A stretch of 64,000 nt of DNA from Frigoribacterium sp. ACAM 257 (GCF_007954365.1 NZ_VOLO01000002.1:310001-374000); one strand, 5' to 3'. Positions 1 to 8,576 are shown, counted from the first letter of the stretch. The notes: generated by a model from the sequence alone, not told the origin. Made by a program: numbers and translations.

Positions 1-43
1 ATCGGTCGAGGTCGTGGCGGGAGAGCAGGTCGTCGTCGGTCAT
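1..43 (-). CDS. Start of a minus-strand gene cut by the window edge
   Basis: An ATG at 43 reading left opens an uninterrupted frame (MTDDDLLSRHDLDR) that leaves the window. An AGGAG stretch lies directly before the ATG, closer than is ideal for ribosome binding. Only 14 residues are visible, so no function can be given. It would be divergent from the acetyltransferase gene to its right. Confidence 0.35.
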   Translation of the reverse strand, partial: MTDDDLLSRHDLDR

Positions 44-64
44 GCTCCTGGTCTACGCCCTCAC

Positions 65-106
65 GGGCGTCGGGCGTCGGGCGTCGGGCGTCGGGCATCG
101 AGCGTC
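65..106. repeat. Tandem 7-bp repeat (GGGCGTC, six units)
   Basis: Six consecutive 7-bp units, four exact GGGCGTC followed by GGGCATC and GAGCGTC, lie in the spacer between the divergent gene starts at 43 and 241. This looks like slippage-generated simple repeat. No promoter is obvious inside it. Confidence 0.8.
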
Positions 107-240
107 GGCCACGCGGGGTGCTGGCTGCGCGGGGCAGCAGCAGGGGCTGGTGCGCCCGCCGCCGCACCAGCTAGTCTGGTCGGCTGCCCGGACGGGGCGG
201 CGCGTCCCCGCCGCACGCCCCCGCGGCCCGAGAGACCACG

Positions 241-1374
241 ATGCCCTCCACCAGCGAGTCCCCCAGCGCGTCGACCAGCGAGTCCGGTCCCGAGCCCCTG
301 TCGACCGCCGTCGTCGAGCAGCTCTCCGTCCCCGCCTCCGTCGACGCGCCCGACGCCGCCGACTACGTCGCCGCGGTCGAGCTCGAGAACGCCGTGCGCG
401 CCGCCGCGGTCGGCTCGGACGAACTCGCGTGGCTGCCGGACGAGCAGCTGCCGCACCTGCTCGACACGGTGCACGCCGACCACCGGCTGTTCGGCGTCCG
501 CGAGGAGGGCCGGCTCGTCGCGGTCGGCTGGTGGGAGACGCGGCGCGACGGCGACGCCGCCTCGACCGCCTGGGTCGACGTCTCGGTGCTGCCCGGGGCG
601 CGGCGTCGAGGTCACGGCACGCGGCTGGTCGAGCACCTCGAGCAGCTCGCCCGGGCCGAGGGGCGGACCCAGCTCATCGCGTACGTGCGCTCCCGCGGCG
701 ACGGCGAGCCGCGCCTCCTGCCGCCCACCGGGGTCGGCTCGGTGCCCCGGGGCAACGGCGAGGTGCAGTTCCTGCTCGGGCGCGGCTGGCAGCTCGGCCA
801 GGTCGTGCGGTGCAGCAGGCTGCCGCTGCCCCCGGACGAGGAGGCGCTGGCGGGGGTCCGCGAGCGCGCGCGGTCGGCGGCGGGCGACGCCTACCGCCTG
901 CACACCTGGGTCGGGCGCTCGCCCGAGCGTTGGATCGACGACCTCGCCGACCTCGAGACGCGGATGAGCACGGACGCCCCGGCGGGCGGTCTCGACGAGC
1001 CCGAGGACGTCTGGACGGCCGAGCGCTTCCGCGACTCCGAGGAGCGCTCGCTGGCCGGGCCTCGCACGCGCTTCACGGCCGTCGTCGAGCACGCCGCCTC
1101 CGGGCGCCTCGTCGGGTTCAGCCAGCTCGAGGCACCGGCCGACCGCTCGCGCCCGGCCTTCCAGCAGGACACCCTCGTGCTGCGCGAGCACCGGGGACAC
1201 CGGCTCGGCTGGCTGCTCAAGGTCGCCACCACCGACCTGCTGCAGGCCGAGCGGCCCGGCCACCCCGCGGTGTTCACCTACAACGCCGAGGAGAACCGCC
1301 CCATGCTCGACGTGAACGAGGCCGTGGGCTTCGTGCCGTTCGAGCACGAGGGTGCGTGGAGCACGAAGCTGTAG
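241..1374 (+). CDS. GNAT family N-acetyltransferase with two GNAT domains
   Basis: The 377-residue protein contains two acetyl-CoA binding folds in tandem. The first has a motif A (LPGARRRGHGTRLVEHL) near residues 118-134. The second has LREHRGHRLGWLLKVA near residues 310-327. Such double-GNAT proteins are common in Actinobacteria and acetylate small amines or antibiotics, but the substrate cannot be read from the sequence. The ATG at 241 is preceded by GAGAG about 6 nt upstream. Residues 1-30 are Ser/Pro-rich and probably disordered. It is a single gene, and a dispersed repeat follows its stop codon. Confidence 0.85.
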   Translation: MPSTSESPSASTSESGPEPLSTAVVEQLSVPASVDAPDAADYVAAVELENAVRAAAVGSDELAWLPDEQLPHLLDTVHADHRLFGVREEGRLVAVGWWETRRDGDAASTAWVDVSVLPGARRRGHGTRLVEHLEQLARAEGRTQLIAYVRSRGDGEPRLLPPTGVGSVPRGNGEVQFLLGRGWQLGQVVRCSRLPLPPDEEALAGVRERARSAAGDAYRLHTWVGRSPERWIDDLADLETRMSTDAPAGGLDEPEDVWTAERFRDSEERSLAGPRTRFTAVVEHAASGRLVGFSQLEAPADRSRPAFQQDTLVLREHRGHRLGWLLKVATTDLLQAERPGHPAVFTYNAEENRPMLDVNEAVGFVPFEHEGAWSTKL

Positions 1375-1380
1375 CGGCCC

Positions 1381-1410
1381 CGGCCTCGGCCTCGGCCTCG
1401 GCCTCGGCCT
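1381..1410. repeat. Tandem hexamer repeat (CGGCCT)5
   Basis: Five exact copies of CGGCCT follow the stop codon of the acetyltransferase and run up to the first copy of the 100-nt dispersed element. Confidence 0.85.
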
Positions 1411-1414
1411 CGAA

Positions 1415-1514
1415 CGAGATTCAGGAACTCAGCGCTCGAGCATCCTGATCCGTGCACGGTTCAGGAACATCCGACCCCGCGCCGCACGGATCAGGACTCG
1501 AGTTCCTGAATGAG
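1415..1514 (-). repeat. Dispersed 100-nt palindromic element, copy A (inverted)
   Basis: Read on the minus strand, this element begins CTCATTCAGGAA (1514-1503) and ends TTCCTGAATCTCG. It has a central near-palindrome at 1443-1466 (TCCTGATCC / GGTTCAGGA around GTGCAC). It shares box order and spacing with copies at 8577, 17716 and 27387. It lies between two convergent genes. Confidence 0.8.
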
Positions 1515-1532
1515 GAGGCGCAGGGACCGGAG

Positions 1533-2210
1533 CTACGCCGTGAAATCGGCGCTGATCTCGGCGTGCACCTCGATGTCGGCGGGGGCGAGGTCGAAGCCGC
1601 CGCCGCCTCCTGCAGGCGACATCGCGGCGCGAGCCAGGCCGAACGTGGCGGCGCCGCCCGCCGCTCCCGGACGCAGACCGGGCTCGAAGACGGCGACGAG
1701 CGCCGGCTGCGACAGCCCGAGGGCCTCGGCGTAGTCGCCCGCCCGGGTGACCGCGTCGGCCACGGCTGCGACGCGGGCCGCACGCTCGGCCTCCGCCCGC
1801 GAGTCGTGGCTGAGCGACCACTCGAGAGCGTCGACGGACACGCCGTCGACCCGCGCCAGCTCGGACACCCAGGACGAGAGGGCCGCGAAGTCGCTGAACC
1901 GCACGACGACGACCGAGCGCGCCCGGAAGCGGGCGGGCAGGTCGGGGTCGGGAGCCGAGGAGGTGCCGTCCGCGTCCCAGCGCGGCGGCTCGGCCACGGG
2001 GCCCACGGTCACGTCCTGCGCGCTCCACCACGTCGCGGCGCCCTGCCGCCGGTGCCCCGTGGCCTGCTCGGAGACCCGGGCGTGCAGGGCCTCGGCCTCG
2101 GCGACGACGGTCTCGCGGTCGGTGCCCTCGGCGACGAGCGACAGGTGGACGACCCCGCGCTCGGCACGGTGCCGGTGGACGACGGAGCCGTTGACGGCGA
2201 TCGTGGTCAT
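1533..2210 (-). CDS. SIMPL domain-containing protein (DUF541)
   Basis: The 225-residue protein begins MTTIAVNGSVVHRHRAERG, the typical first strand of the SIMPL/DUF541 family (DUF541 includes periplasmic or envelope stress-related proteins; molecular role unknown). The two expected halves are visible: the N-terminal oxidised-strand region and a later RSVVVVRFSDFAALSSWVSELARVDG segment. No signal peptide is seen, so a cytoplasmic location is inferred. The start is supported by AGAGGAGA 5 nt before the ATG. The gene is 22 nt downstream of the esterase gene on the same strand and probably cotranscribed with it. Confidence 0.8.
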   Translation of the reverse strand: MTTIAVNGSVVHRHRAERGVVHLSLVAEGTDRETVVAEAEALHARVSEQATGHRRQGAATWWSAQDVTVGPVAEPPRWDADGTSSAPDPDLPARFRARSVVVVRFSDFAALSSWVSELARVDGVSVDALEWSLSHDSRAEAERAARVAAVADAVTRAGDYAEALGLSQPALVAVFEPGLRPGAAGGAATFGLARAAMSPAGGGGGFDLAPADIEVHAEISADFTA

Positions 2211-2232
2211 GGTGTCTCCTCTGACGAGGACC

Positions 2233-2934
2233 TCAGGCTACGGGCGCCTCGTCCGCGCCGTCGAGCACGGCGGGGGCCGTGACCCGGGACATGAAGGCGA
2301 CCAGGTCGACGAGCTCCTCCTGCGAGACGCCGTGCGCGAGGCCCGGGTAGACGGTCTGCTCGGCGTCGGCGTGCTCGTCGAGCCAGGCCGAGGTGCGCTC
2401 GACCGCGGCGACCGGGATGATCGAGTCGACGTCGCCCCGACCGTAGAACACGGGCGGTCGGACCTCGGCTAGGGCCTCGTCGCGAGCGGCGGACGCGGCC
2501 GCGGTGTCGGGGTCCGCGTCGGGCGCGGTCGGCACGACGAAGCCCGCCAGCACCGCCGCGAACTCGAAGCGGCGCGGAGCGTGCCGCAGCAGCTGCAGCG
2601 ACAACGACCCGCCCTGCGAGAAGCCCAGCAGGCTGACCGAGGGGTGTGCGTCGCCGAGCGAGTCCAGCCAGGTGAGGACCGCCTCCGCGGCGTCGTCCAC
2701 CGCGCCGGCAGACGGGGCACCGGGCGTGCTCAGGGGGTACCACGAGAAGCCGTCGCCGTGCGGCAGCGGGGCACGGAGCGACGCGAGCACCACGGTCTGC
2801 GGCAGGTAGGGGGCCAGCCCGATCAGGTCGCCCTCGTGCGAGCCGACGCCGTGCAGCAGCACGACGAGCGGCCGCCCGGCCCGGTCGGGCTCCTCGACGG
2901 ACCAGCGGACGAGGGCGGGATCGATCGTGACCAT
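2233..2934 (-). CDS. Alpha/beta hydrolase, phospholipase/carboxylesterase type
   Basis: The 233-residue protein matches small serine esterases of the YpfH/carboxylesterase type. The nucleophile elbow is LGFSQGGS, with Ser106. Candidate acid and base are Asp168 or Asp170 in GRGDVDSIIP and His201 in YPGLAHGVS. An oxyanion-forming HGVGSHEGD loop lies near residue 28. It should hydrolyse esters of carboxylic acids or lysophospholipids in the cytoplasm; the true substrate is unknown. No good Shine-Dalgarno is seen before the ATG. The SIMPL gene follows closely. Confidence 0.85.
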   Translation of the reverse strand: MVTIDPALVRWSVEEPDRAGRPLVVLLHGVGSHEGDLIGLAPYLPQTVVLASLRAPLPHGDGFSWYPLSTPGAPSAGAVDDAAEAVLTWLDSLGDAHPSVSLLGFSQGGSLSLQLLRHAPRRFEFAAVLAGFVVPTAPDADPDTAAASAARDEALAEVRPPVFYGRGDVDSIIPVAAVERTSAWLDEHADAEQTVYPGLAHGVSQEELVDLVAFMSRVTAPAVLDGADEAPVA

Positions 2935-2993
2935 GTCTCGACCCTGCCAGACGGGTCGACGGGGCGCGCGCCTCCTCGGGGCTCGGAGAGCGT

Positions 2994-3015
2994 TTCGTCA
3001 CCCGACCGTGACGAA
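2994..3015. promoter_or_regulatory. Perfect inverted repeat between divergent genes
   Basis: TTCGTCAC (2994-3001) and GTGACGAA (3008-3015) are exact inverted arms around a 6-nt centre. They lie between the esterase start (2934) and the DUF4916 start (3035), just upstream of the -10-like TAGACA of the latter. The position suits an operator; the regulator is unknown. Confidence 0.5.
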
Positions 3016-3034
3016 GGCCTAGTAGACAGGGGCC

Positions 3035-3592
3035 ATGAGCTCCGTCCAGACCCCCGACCCCACGCCCGGCGACCCCAACCCGGGCTGGCTGTCCGAGGAG
3101 GAGCTGTACACGATCCGGCAGCGCATGCCGATCCTCTACGTCGAGGCCGTGCCGGTGCGGACCGACGGCATGGGCGTCGTGACCGAGGTCGGGGTGCTGC
3201 TGCGCGCCTCCGAGGAGGGGTCGATCTCGCGGATGCTCGTCTCGGGCCGCGTGATGTACGGCGAGAGCCTGCGGACGGCGCTGTTCCGCCACCTGGAGAA
3301 GGACCTCGGGCCGATGGCGTTCCCGCAGCTGCCGCCGTCGCCGGTGCCGTTCCAGGTCGCCGAGTACTTCCCGCTGCCGGGGTCGTCGGTGTACACGGAC
3401 GCCCGCCAGCACGCCGTGTCGCTCGCCTACGTCGTGCCCGTCACCGGCACCTGCGACCCCCGCCAGGACGCGCTCGAGCTCACCTGGCTGACGCCGCACC
3501 AGGCCGCGTCGGACGACGTCGCCGGCGAGATGGAGGGCGGCCGCGGGGCGCTGCTGCGGAGCGCGCTCGCCTCGGTCGGCGCGCTGCACTAG
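3035..3592 (+). CDS. NUDIX-like DUF4916 protein
   Basis: The 185-residue protein has the conserved opening GWLSEEELYTIRQRMPILYVEAVPVR of the actinobacterial NUDIX hydrolase family DUF4916. The Nudix-box region (GRVMYGESLRTALFRHLEKDLG, near residues 70-91) keeps the spacing and the first Glu but lacks the full REXXEE signature. Pyrophosphohydrolase activity is therefore doubtful. TAGACA sits exactly 6 nt before the ATG, which suggests a leaderless transcript, although an AGGGG also precedes the start. It is a single gene followed by a low-complexity tract. Confidence 0.8.
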   Translation: MSSVQTPDPTPGDPNPGWLSEEELYTIRQRMPILYVEAVPVRTDGMGVVTEVGVLLRASEEGSISRMLVSGRVMYGESLRTALFRHLEKDLGPMAFPQLPPSPVPFQVAEYFPLPGSSVYTDARQHAVSLAYVVPVTGTCDPRQDALELTWLTPHQAASDDVAGEMEGGRGALLRSALASVGALH

Positions 3593-3770
3593 CGCTGCGC
3601 CGCGCCGCGCTGCGCTGCGCCGCGCTGCGCCGCGCTGCGTGGCGTGCCCGGCGGCATCGCTGCACCCCTGAACCAGCGCTGCACCCCTGGAACCGAGGGT
3701 GCCAAGCGGATCCGAGGGTGCAATTCGGATGCGAGGGCGCAATTCGAATGCGCGGGTGCGGCGGGCGACT
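3593..3770. repeat. Low-complexity GC tract followed by GCACCCCTGG-type repeat
   Basis: From 3593 to about 3645 the sequence is a run of CGCTGCGCCGCG-like units. It is followed at 3657-3770 by partial repeats of CGCTGCACCCCTGAACC and GAGGGTGCNAATTCG-like words. A related arrangement of GCACCCCTGG units next to a CGCGGC tract is found at 19408-19540. Nothing coding is seen here. Confidence 0.6.
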
Positions 3771-3839
3771 TGTCCACAACCGAGGAGGCGCGGGTCGCGC
3801 CCCGAGGACCGCCTGCGACATGCTCGTCTCGTGCGTGAC

Positions 3840-4754
3840 ATGTCAGGACTGCTCATCCTCCGGCAGGAGGTCGTGGCCGACGGGGGCGACAGCTCGACCC
3901 TCGAGCGCGACGCTCGGCGCGGGCGCATCGTCCGCCTGACCGCAGGGGCGTACGTCCGCGCCGACGAGTGGGCCGCCCTGACCCGCGCAGAGCAGCACGG
4001 GGCCCGCGTGCACGCGGTCGTGCCGCGTCTCGGGCCGGACACGTTCGTGTCGCACGAGTCGGCCCTGGCGCTGCAGGGCTTCCCGCTGCTGGGCGAATGG
4101 CCGACGCGGGTGCACGTCGTATCCCGGGGACGCCCGCGCACCAAGGTCAGCTCGACCGTGCACCGACATGCCGTGGCCCTGCGGAACGACGAGACCAGCG
4201 TGGTCCAGGGGCTGCCGGTGGTCCTGCCGCGACGGGCAGCGGTCGACGTCGTCCGCCGGCGGGACCTCCGTGGCGGGGCCGTCGTCCTCGACCACGGTCT
4301 CGCGGTCGGCGCGTTCTCCCGAGGTGACCTCGAGGGAGTCCTCGCCGAGCACGGTCGTGCGCAGGGCAGCCGCCGAGCCGCCGCCTCCGTGGCTTTCGCC
4401 GACGGGCGAGCCGAGTCGCCTGGGGAGTCGATCAGCCGCGCTGCGATGCACTCCGCGGGGTTGACGCGACCCGAGCTGCAGGCCCGTCTGCCGGCCGAGG
4501 GGTCGCTCGTCGGGTTCGTCGACTTCTGGTGGCCGTGCTGCGGGGTGATCGGCGAGTTCGACGGAGAGGTGAAGTACAGGGACGCCGCGATGCGTGCAGG
4601 GCGCACCGCCGAGCAGGTCGTCGTCGAGGAGAAGCTGCGGGAGGACGCCCTGCGTGCACTGCCCGGCGTCCGCACCGTCGTGCGCTGGGGCTGGGCGGAG
4701 GCGCTCGCGGTCGAGCCGCTCCTCCGGAAGCTCGCCCGCGCGGGCGTCTGCTGA
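3840..4754 (+). CDS. Winged-helix (AbiEi-like) protein with C-terminal DUF559-like nuclease region
   Basis: The 304-residue protein starts with a winged-helix resembling the AbiEi antitoxin N-domain (LILRQEVVADGGDSSTLERD, then GRIVRLTAGAYVRADEW). The middle is an AbiEi_4-like region. The C-terminus (about residues 222-290) has FVDFWW...GEFDGEVKYRD followed by REDALRALPGVRTVVRW, the D...ExK layout of DUF559/Vsr-like PD-(D/E)XK folds. In Actinobacteria such proteins are usually orphan and often annotated as type IV TA antitoxin-like. No toxin gene is adjacent. The start could also be the in-frame GTG at 3831. Confidence 0.7.
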   Translation: MSGLLILRQEVVADGGDSSTLERDARRGRIVRLTAGAYVRADEWAALTRAEQHGARVHAVVPRLGPDTFVSHESALALQGFPLLGEWPTRVHVVSRGRPRTKVSSTVHRHAVALRNDETSVVQGLPVVLPRRAAVDVVRRRDLRGGAVVLDHGLAVGAFSRGDLEGVLAEHGRAQGSRRAAASVAFADGRAESPGESISRAAMHSAGLTRPELQARLPAEGSLVGFVDFWWPCCGVIGEFDGEVKYRDAAMRAGRTAEQVVVEEKLREDALRALPGVRTVVRWGWAEALAVEPLLRKLARAGVC

Positions 4755-4891
4755 GGCGGTGCCGCCGGAGCGCCGCCCGAGCGCGTGGCCCCCGCCGGGC
4801 GGTGCACCCCCTGTTCGGCACTGCACCAACGGTTCCGGAGGTGTCGTGCGGGTTCGGGGGCGCGGCGCGGGCGCGCAGCGGGCGCAGCGCG

Positions 4892-4930
4892 ACGCCCCCG
4901 GGCGGCGCGGTGGGCGCCGCCCGGGGGCGT
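4892..4930. terminator. Perfect 17-bp hairpin between convergent genes
   Basis: Left arm 4892-4908 (ACGCCCCCGGGCGGCGC) pairs exactly with 4914-4930 around a 5-nt loop. It sits between the ends of the AbiEi-like gene (+) and the helicase gene (-), as expected for a bidirectional terminator. There is no T tract, which is usual in high-GC Actinobacteria. Confidence 0.8.
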
Positions 4931-4953
4931 GGGTGCAGGTGGTGCCGTGGGGC

Positions 4954-6822
4954 CTAGCGGCCGCCGCGCTGGCCGCCGCCGCTGCGGGGCTTGCCGCCGA
5001 CGAGGCCGCCGACCTTGAGGCCGCCGGGGCGTCCGCCGTCCGAGGAGGCGCGACGCGAGCCACCGCCTCCGCTGCCGCCCCGCGAACGCTCGCCCTGCGA
5101 CGCCGCGAAGTCGGCCTGGTCGTTGCGCACGGCGTTCGTGCGGCTCTGGCCGCCGTCGCTCTGGGCGCGGCGTCCGGGCTGGCGGGTGCCGCGAGCCTCG
5201 GAGTCGCGAGCTGCGCCGTCACGGCCGCCCGCGTCGCGAGCACCGCCGTCGCGCACCGGCGACACCGCGCCGCGGCCCGACTCGGTCGAGTAGAACGTGG
5301 AGGCACCGCCGCGGGGAGCCGCGTCGCGTGAGCGTCCGCCGTCACGTCCGCCACGGGCCGCTCCGTCACGACCGCCCGAGCGAGCGGGCCCGCCGTCGCG
5401 ACCCGCGCCTCCTGCACGACCGCCGCCGGCTGCGGGACGACCCGAGCGGTCGGCACGCGCGATCGGGGCGCCGGTGCTGTCCTGGCGGGCGGCGCGCTTG
5501 CGCTGGGCGTTGGCGCCCTGCGAGCGACCTCCGCCGCCTCCGCCGTTGCCGCCCTGCTGCTGCTGCACGGCCGACTTCGGCAGGGGCTTCACGTACGCGG
5601 CGACCTCGCCGACGAGCGCCGCGACCTCGGGGGAGGAGGTCGTGACGGCCGTGGTGGTCGGCTTGATGTCGGCCTTCTTCATCAGCTGGGCGACGTCGCG
5701 CTTCTGGCTGGGGATGACGAGGGTGACGACGTCTCCCTCGGCTCCGGCACGGGCGGTGCGGCCCGAGCGGTGCAGGTACGCCTTGTGCTCGGTGGGCGGG
5801 TCGACGTGGATCACGAGCTCGATGTCGTCGACGTGCACGCCGCGGGCGGCGACGTCGGTGGCGACGAGGACGCGGGCGGTGCCGTCCTGGAACGCGGCGA
5901 GGTTGCGGTCGCGCTGCGGCTGCGACAGGTTGCCGTGCAGGTCGACCGAGGGGATGCCGGCCTCGGTCAGCTTCTTGGCGAGCTTCTTGGCGTGGTGCTT
6001 GGTGCGCATGAAGAGGATGCGGCGGCCCTTGCCCGAGGCGAGCTTCTGCACGAGGGCGTTCTTGCTGTCGAGGTCGGGCGTCTCGAAGACGTGGTGGGTC
6101 ATCGCGGCGACGGGCGAGTTCGCCTCGTCGACCGAGTGCAGCACCTCGTTGTGGAGGAACTGCTTGACCAGCTTGTCCACGCCGTTGTCGAGGGTCGCGC
6201 TGAAGAGCAGGCGCTGGCCGTCGTTCGGGGTGGCCTTCATGATGCGGGTGACGCCGGGCAGGAAGCCCAGGTCGGCCATGTGGTCGGCCTCGTCGAGCAC
6301 GGTGATCTCGACGGCGTCGAGCTTGATGAAGCCCTGCTTCATCAGGTCCTCGAGGCGGCCGGGGCAGGCGATGACGATGTCGACGCCCGACTTGAGGGCC
6401 TGGACCTGGCGGTTCTGCGAGACGCCGCCGAAGATCGTGGTGGTGTTCATGCCGTACGCGGCCGCCATCGGCGCCAGGACGGCGTCGATCTGCGTGGCGA
6501 GCTCGCGGGTCGGGGCGAGCACGAGGCCGAGCGGGCGGCCCGGGCGGCGCTTGCCGCCGGCGAGCTTGCCGCCGAGGCGCGCGGCCATCGGGATCGAGAA
6601 GGCGAGGGTCTTGCCCGAGCCGGTCTTGCCGCGGCCGAGGACGTCGCGTCCGCCGAGGGTGTCGGGGAGCGTGTCGACCTGGATCGGGAACGCGTTCTCC
6701 TTGCCGTCCTTCGCGAGGGCGGAGACGATCGGGGCGGGGACCCCGAGGGAGGCGAACGAGACGGCGGGCGCGTCGGTCGCGTCGGCGGCCGGGACGACGG
6801 GGGAGTCGGTGATGAGTGACAT
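4954..6822 (-). CDS. DEAD-box ATP-dependent RNA helicase
   Basis: The 622-residue protein has every superfamily 2 DEAD-box motif: Q-motif region (FPIQ), GKTGSGKT (I), APTRELATQ (Ia), CPGRLEDL (Ib), DEAD in VLDEADHMADLG (II), SAT (III), VATDVAARGVHVDD (V) and HRSGRTARAG (VI). From about residue 425 the chain turns into a long Gly/Arg/Ser-rich basic tail ending GGKPRSGGGQRGGR, typical of RNA-binding extensions in actinobacterial RhlE/CsdA-like helicases. It unwinds structured RNA during ribosome assembly or mRNA decay. GAAAGG precedes the ATG. A long upstream region (6823 to about 7107) may be a 5' UTR, as seen for cold-induced helicases. Confidence 0.95.
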   Translation of the reverse strand: MSLITDSPVVPAADATDAPAVSFASLGVPAPIVSALAKDGKENAFPIQVDTLPDTLGGRDVLGRGKTGSGKTLAFSIPMAARLGGKLAGGKRRPGRPLGLVLAPTRELATQIDAVLAPMAAAYGMNTTTIFGGVSQNRQVQALKSGVDIVIACPGRLEDLMKQGFIKLDAVEITVLDEADHMADLGFLPGVTRIMKATPNDGQRLLFSATLDNGVDKLVKQFLHNEVLHSVDEANSPVAAMTHHVFETPDLDSKNALVQKLASGKGRRILFMRTKHHAKKLAKKLTEAGIPSVDLHGNLSQPQRDRNLAAFQDGTARVLVATDVAARGVHVDDIELVIHVDPPTEHKAYLHRSGRTARAGAEGDVVTLVIPSQKRDVAQLMKKADIKPTTTAVTTSSPEVAALVGEVAAYVKPLPKSAVQQQQGGNGGGGGGRSQGANAQRKRAARQDSTGAPIARADRSGRPAAGGGRAGGAGRDGGPARSGGRDGAARGGRDGGRSRDAAPRGGASTFYSTESGRGAVSPVRDGGARDAGGRDGAARDSEARGTRQPGRRAQSDGGQSRTNAVRNDQADFAASQGERSRGGSGGGGSRRASSDGGRPGGLKVGGLVGGKPRSGGGQRGGR

Positions 6823-7215
6823 GCGTGCCTTTCAGGGGCAGGTGTCGAGCCGGGCCGAGGCTGCGGGCCACGCGTCTCGGTCGCCCCGACGCGTGGTCGT
6901 GGGGTTCCGGAGAACGGCGGTGCAGAGCCGGTGAGCGGCTGTCGTAGCCGGGCTCGAGGTGTGGCGACGGTGCAGGTGTGCACGATCGTTTCGCCGCAGA
7001 GTGAGCTTCGCGCGCCTGCTGGTGCCTGGGTGTGTGCCAGGGCGAGAGGCGAGGAGGGGCGTGCTACGACGCAGGGAGCCGGTCGGGCCGACTCGCAAGT
7101 GACCCCAGCTTAGCGGCACTCGTCGCAGAACGCGAGGAGGTGCGGGCCGGGCACCGCGGTCACGTGTCCGCCAGCAGGGGGAGGGACTCCCCACCGGTTC
7201 CCCGAGGCGGGGGAT
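6823..7215. other. 393-nt spacer upstream of the helicase; probable long 5' leader
   Basis: No convincing gene is found in this stretch. On the minus strand a -10-like TAAGCT lies at 7112-7107, which would give a leader of about 275 nt; the -35 is poor. A short GC hairpin (CCCC...GGGG) lies near 7190-7208, close to the 3' end of the DUF1684 gene, and may help to terminate it. Confidence 0.35.
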
Positions 7216-7911
7216 TCAGTGCGCCCCGGAGTAGCGCTCGCCCACCGGGATCTCGACGGCGACGCGGTTGCCGGGCTGTGCGAGCGGGCAGGCCCACGCG
7301 GGGTCGTAGGCGCAGCTCGGGTTGTAGGCGAAGTTGAAGTCGAGCACGATCGTGCCGGGCTCGGAACCCGGCCCCAGGTCGGCGCCCTTGACGGAGTCGA
7401 TCAGGTACCGACCACCTCCGTAGGTGCCGCCCGGCTTGCCGGCGAGCGCGTCCCCGACCGGGACGAACAGGCCGCCCCCGTACGAGCGCAGCCGCCAGAC
7501 GTCGAGCGAGCCGACGCCCGGCACCTCGACCCGGCCGACCCGGTCGAAGGGCACGTCGCCGTCGGTGCCCGTCTCGACGACCATGCGGTGCGGCTCCGCG
7601 GGCAGGATCGGCACCTCGAAGCGCCACGCGGCGTCATACGGCTTCGTCGGCAGGCCGGTGAAGTGCGGCCTGTCCTCGGGGAGCAGCGGCGTGACCGGGT
7701 TGGTCGTGAAGAGCTCGTCGCGCGTGCGCCGCCACAGGTCGTGCGCCGCCTCGAGGTCGGTCGCCTCGCGCACCTGCCGGTACAGCCCGTGGATCGTGCG
7801 GCGCCACGCGGCCAGGGCGAGGCCCGAGTCGGTGTCGGGCACGAGCGGCGCAGCCGCGCCGGCGTCGCCTGCGGCAGTGGAGGACGAGGAGGTGGGGGTC
7901 GGGTCGGTCAC
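7216..7911 (-). CDS. DUF1684 domain-containing protein
   Basis: With a GTG start at 7911 the protein has 231 residues. It follows the DUF1684 pattern: WRRTIHGLYRQVRE and RDELFTTNPVTPL near the N-terminus, and the conserved C-terminal block LDFNFAYNPSCAYDPAWACPLAQPGNR with VEIPVGER. This family is widespread in Actinobacteria and haloarchaea and its role is unknown. The conserved Cys/Tyr/Asn cluster is intact. The upstream extension in the same frame is low-complexity and was excluded. No clear ribosome binding site is seen before the GTG. Confidence 0.8.
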   Translation of the reverse strand: MTDPTPTSSSSTAAGDAGAAAPLVPDTDSGLALAAWRRTIHGLYRQVREATDLEAAHDLWRRTRDELFTTNPVTPLLPEDRPHFTGLPTKPYDAAWRFEVPILPAEPHRMVVETGTDGDVPFDRVGRVEVPGVGSLDVWRLRSYGGGLFVPVGDALAGKPGGTYGGGRYLIDSVKGADLGPGSEPGTIVLDFNFAYNPSCAYDPAWACPLAQPGNRVAVEIPVGERYSGAH

Positions 7912-8023
7912 GCGGGCGACGGTAGTCGGACCGCCTCCTCGGGGACCGGGAGGGCGCCTCCTCGGCTCGGGGACCTCGGGGACCTCGGGGGCCTCGGGGG
8001 CCCCGGGTCCGGACCTGCCTGCC

Positions 8024-8515
8024 TCAGCCTGCGTGCCGCGGGTGCGCCTCGGGTGCGCGCCAGCCCGGTGCGAGGGCGCGCATCCGGAGCGCGCGCCACT
8101 GCCAGACGAGCCAGAGCCCGGGCCAGAGCGCGATGCCGATCGGGCCGGCGTGGAAGACCAGGCGGTCGCGCAGCAGGGTCTCGTCCTGGCCGAGCGGCGA
8201 CACGGCCATGCGGTGGTCGATGCGCATCCGCGAGAACTGGCCGGCGGTGCCCTTCCCGGTGTCGCGCTGGATCCAGGCGCCGTCACGGTCGTGCCAGTCG
8301 AGGTCGACGTGCGTGTCGCCGAGGGGCAGCAGGCCGAGGATGTGGGCGGTCACGGGGTGCGCCTCCTCGGTCCAGCGGTCGGGGAAGCCCTCGGGCGCGA
8401 GCGAGCGGTAGCGCACCAGCGGCTTCGTCACGGCGACCATGACGGCGGGGTCGCGCAGGGCGTCGGCCGCGGCGTCGACGGGACAGGCGAGTCGGATCTT
8501 GAGCTGCACGTGCAT
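8024..8515 (-). CDS. Conserved hypothetical protein, SRPBCC-like
   Basis: The 163-residue product from the ATG at 8515 starts MHVQLKIRLACPVDAAADALRD and contains TKPLVRYRSLAPEGFPDRW, DTGKGTAGQFSRMRIDHRMAVS and a hydrophobic IALWPGLWLVWQWRALRMRALAPGW near the end. The strand pattern and length resemble the START/SRPBCC helix-grip fold of small-ligand binding proteins, but this is only a guess. GGGAG lies about 13 nt upstream of the start. A copy of the 100-nt repeat lies between this gene and the divergent gene at 8757. Confidence 0.6.
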   Translation of the reverse strand: MHVQLKIRLACPVDAAADALRDPAVMVAVTKPLVRYRSLAPEGFPDRWTEEAHPVTAHILGLLPLGDTHVDLDWHDRDGAWIQRDTGKGTAGQFSRMRIDHRMAVSPLGQDETLLRDRLVFHAGPIGIALWPGLWLVWQWRALRMRALAPGWRAPEAHPRHAG

Positions 8516-8576
8516 GCGGACGAGTCTGCTCCCGTGGGCTGGGCGGCGGGCCCCGCGGCGTCGTCGTTCGTCTCTC

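Noticed and set aside
2207-4807. An open frame of 866 codons on the minus strand across three genes
   Set aside because: Its product is Arg/Pro/Ser-rich without domain features and overlaps well-supported genes on both strands. High GC leaves antisense frames open by chance.
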